DNA from: Pseudomonadota bacterium
GTDB taxonomy: Bacteria; Pseudomonadota; Alphaproteobacteria; Rhizobiales; Beijerinckiaceae
Direction: 5' to 3'
Length of the DNA: 5,042 bases
Assembly: GCA_023386115.1 (NCBI GenBank)
Contig: JAEWKL010000735.1
Coordinates: forward strand, 1 to 5,042
Shown: positions 4,984 through 5,042 of the stretch, piece after piece
Numbering within the stretch: position 1 is the stretch's first letter
Layout: the number at the start of each line of letters is the position of its first letter
Position numbers and translations under genes: made by a program
The notes under the pieces: generated by a model
Seen by the model: the letters and a program-made list of their open reading frames with translations, nothing else
What the model was told of the DNA's origin: nothing
Database searches by the model: none

Positions 4984-5042
4984 GTGCCGTCGGGCCCGCC
5001 GGCGGCCGCCCGCCACGCCGCGCGGCCTGCGCAGGCCCGTCC
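4984..5042 (+). CDS. Start of a gene at the right edge, probably the iron ABC transporter permease
   Basis: From GTG at 4984 the frame is open to the window end, about 19 codons (MPSGPPAAARHAARPAQAR). The peptide is Pro/Ala/Arg-rich, like the short cytoplasmic lead of many permeases before the first helix, but contains no family motif. The assignment rests on position: an ATPase and a binding protein precede it in the same direction and the cluster still lacks its permease (FbpB type). The gap after fbpA is 64 bases with no convincing terminator. An in-frame GTG at 4966 is an alternative start. It could also be an unrelated gene. Confidence 0.45.
   Translation, partial: MPSGPPAAARHAARPAQAR

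Overview
The window looks like chromosome from a high-GC alphaproteobacterium, most likely a Methylobacterium-like member of the Hyphomicrobiales. This rests on strong G/C preference at third codon positions, the style of the proteins and general family resemblance; no taxonomic marker gene is present, so it is an inference.

Left part (1-609, minus strand): the first 203 codons of a membrane glycosyltransferase of the GT39/ArnT type, running off the left edge. It is read from a TTG start with a good Shine-Dalgarno. To its right lies about 650 bases without a supportable gene (610-1258). These become markedly AT-rich from about 1085 onward and carry several palindromes.

Middle (1259-1927, plus strand): a lone 222-residue protein with one N-terminal membrane helix and a soluble, aromatic- and charge-rich domain. 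Its AT-rich codon use is unlike everything around it, so it is probably acquired DNA. Its 5' end carries an 8-bp inverted repeat that overlaps the apparent ribosome binding site. Its last roughly 20 codons switch to host-like GC-rich sequence. A short tRNA T-arm-like fragment lies just downstream, so this stretch could be an old insertion edge. It is the least explained part of the window.

Right part: a 138-residue minus-strand protein of unknown function (2057-2473) is divergent from an iron(III) ABC-transporter cluster. The spacer between them holds a perfect inverted repeat and four copies of a 12-bp tandem repeat. The cluster is fbpC-like ATPase (2725-3795), fbpA-like periplasmic iron-binding protein (3900-4919, TTG start), and probably the first 19 codons of the membrane permease (from 4984) at the right edge. 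The binding protein would capture ferric iron in the periplasm, the permease would move it across the inner membrane, and the ATPase would power the step. The window contains no complete permease, so that last assignment is inferred from position.

I found no CRISPR array, complete tRNA or rRNA, transposase or complete defence system. The candidate novelty is the AT-rich islet with its single membrane protein, not a demonstrated new system.
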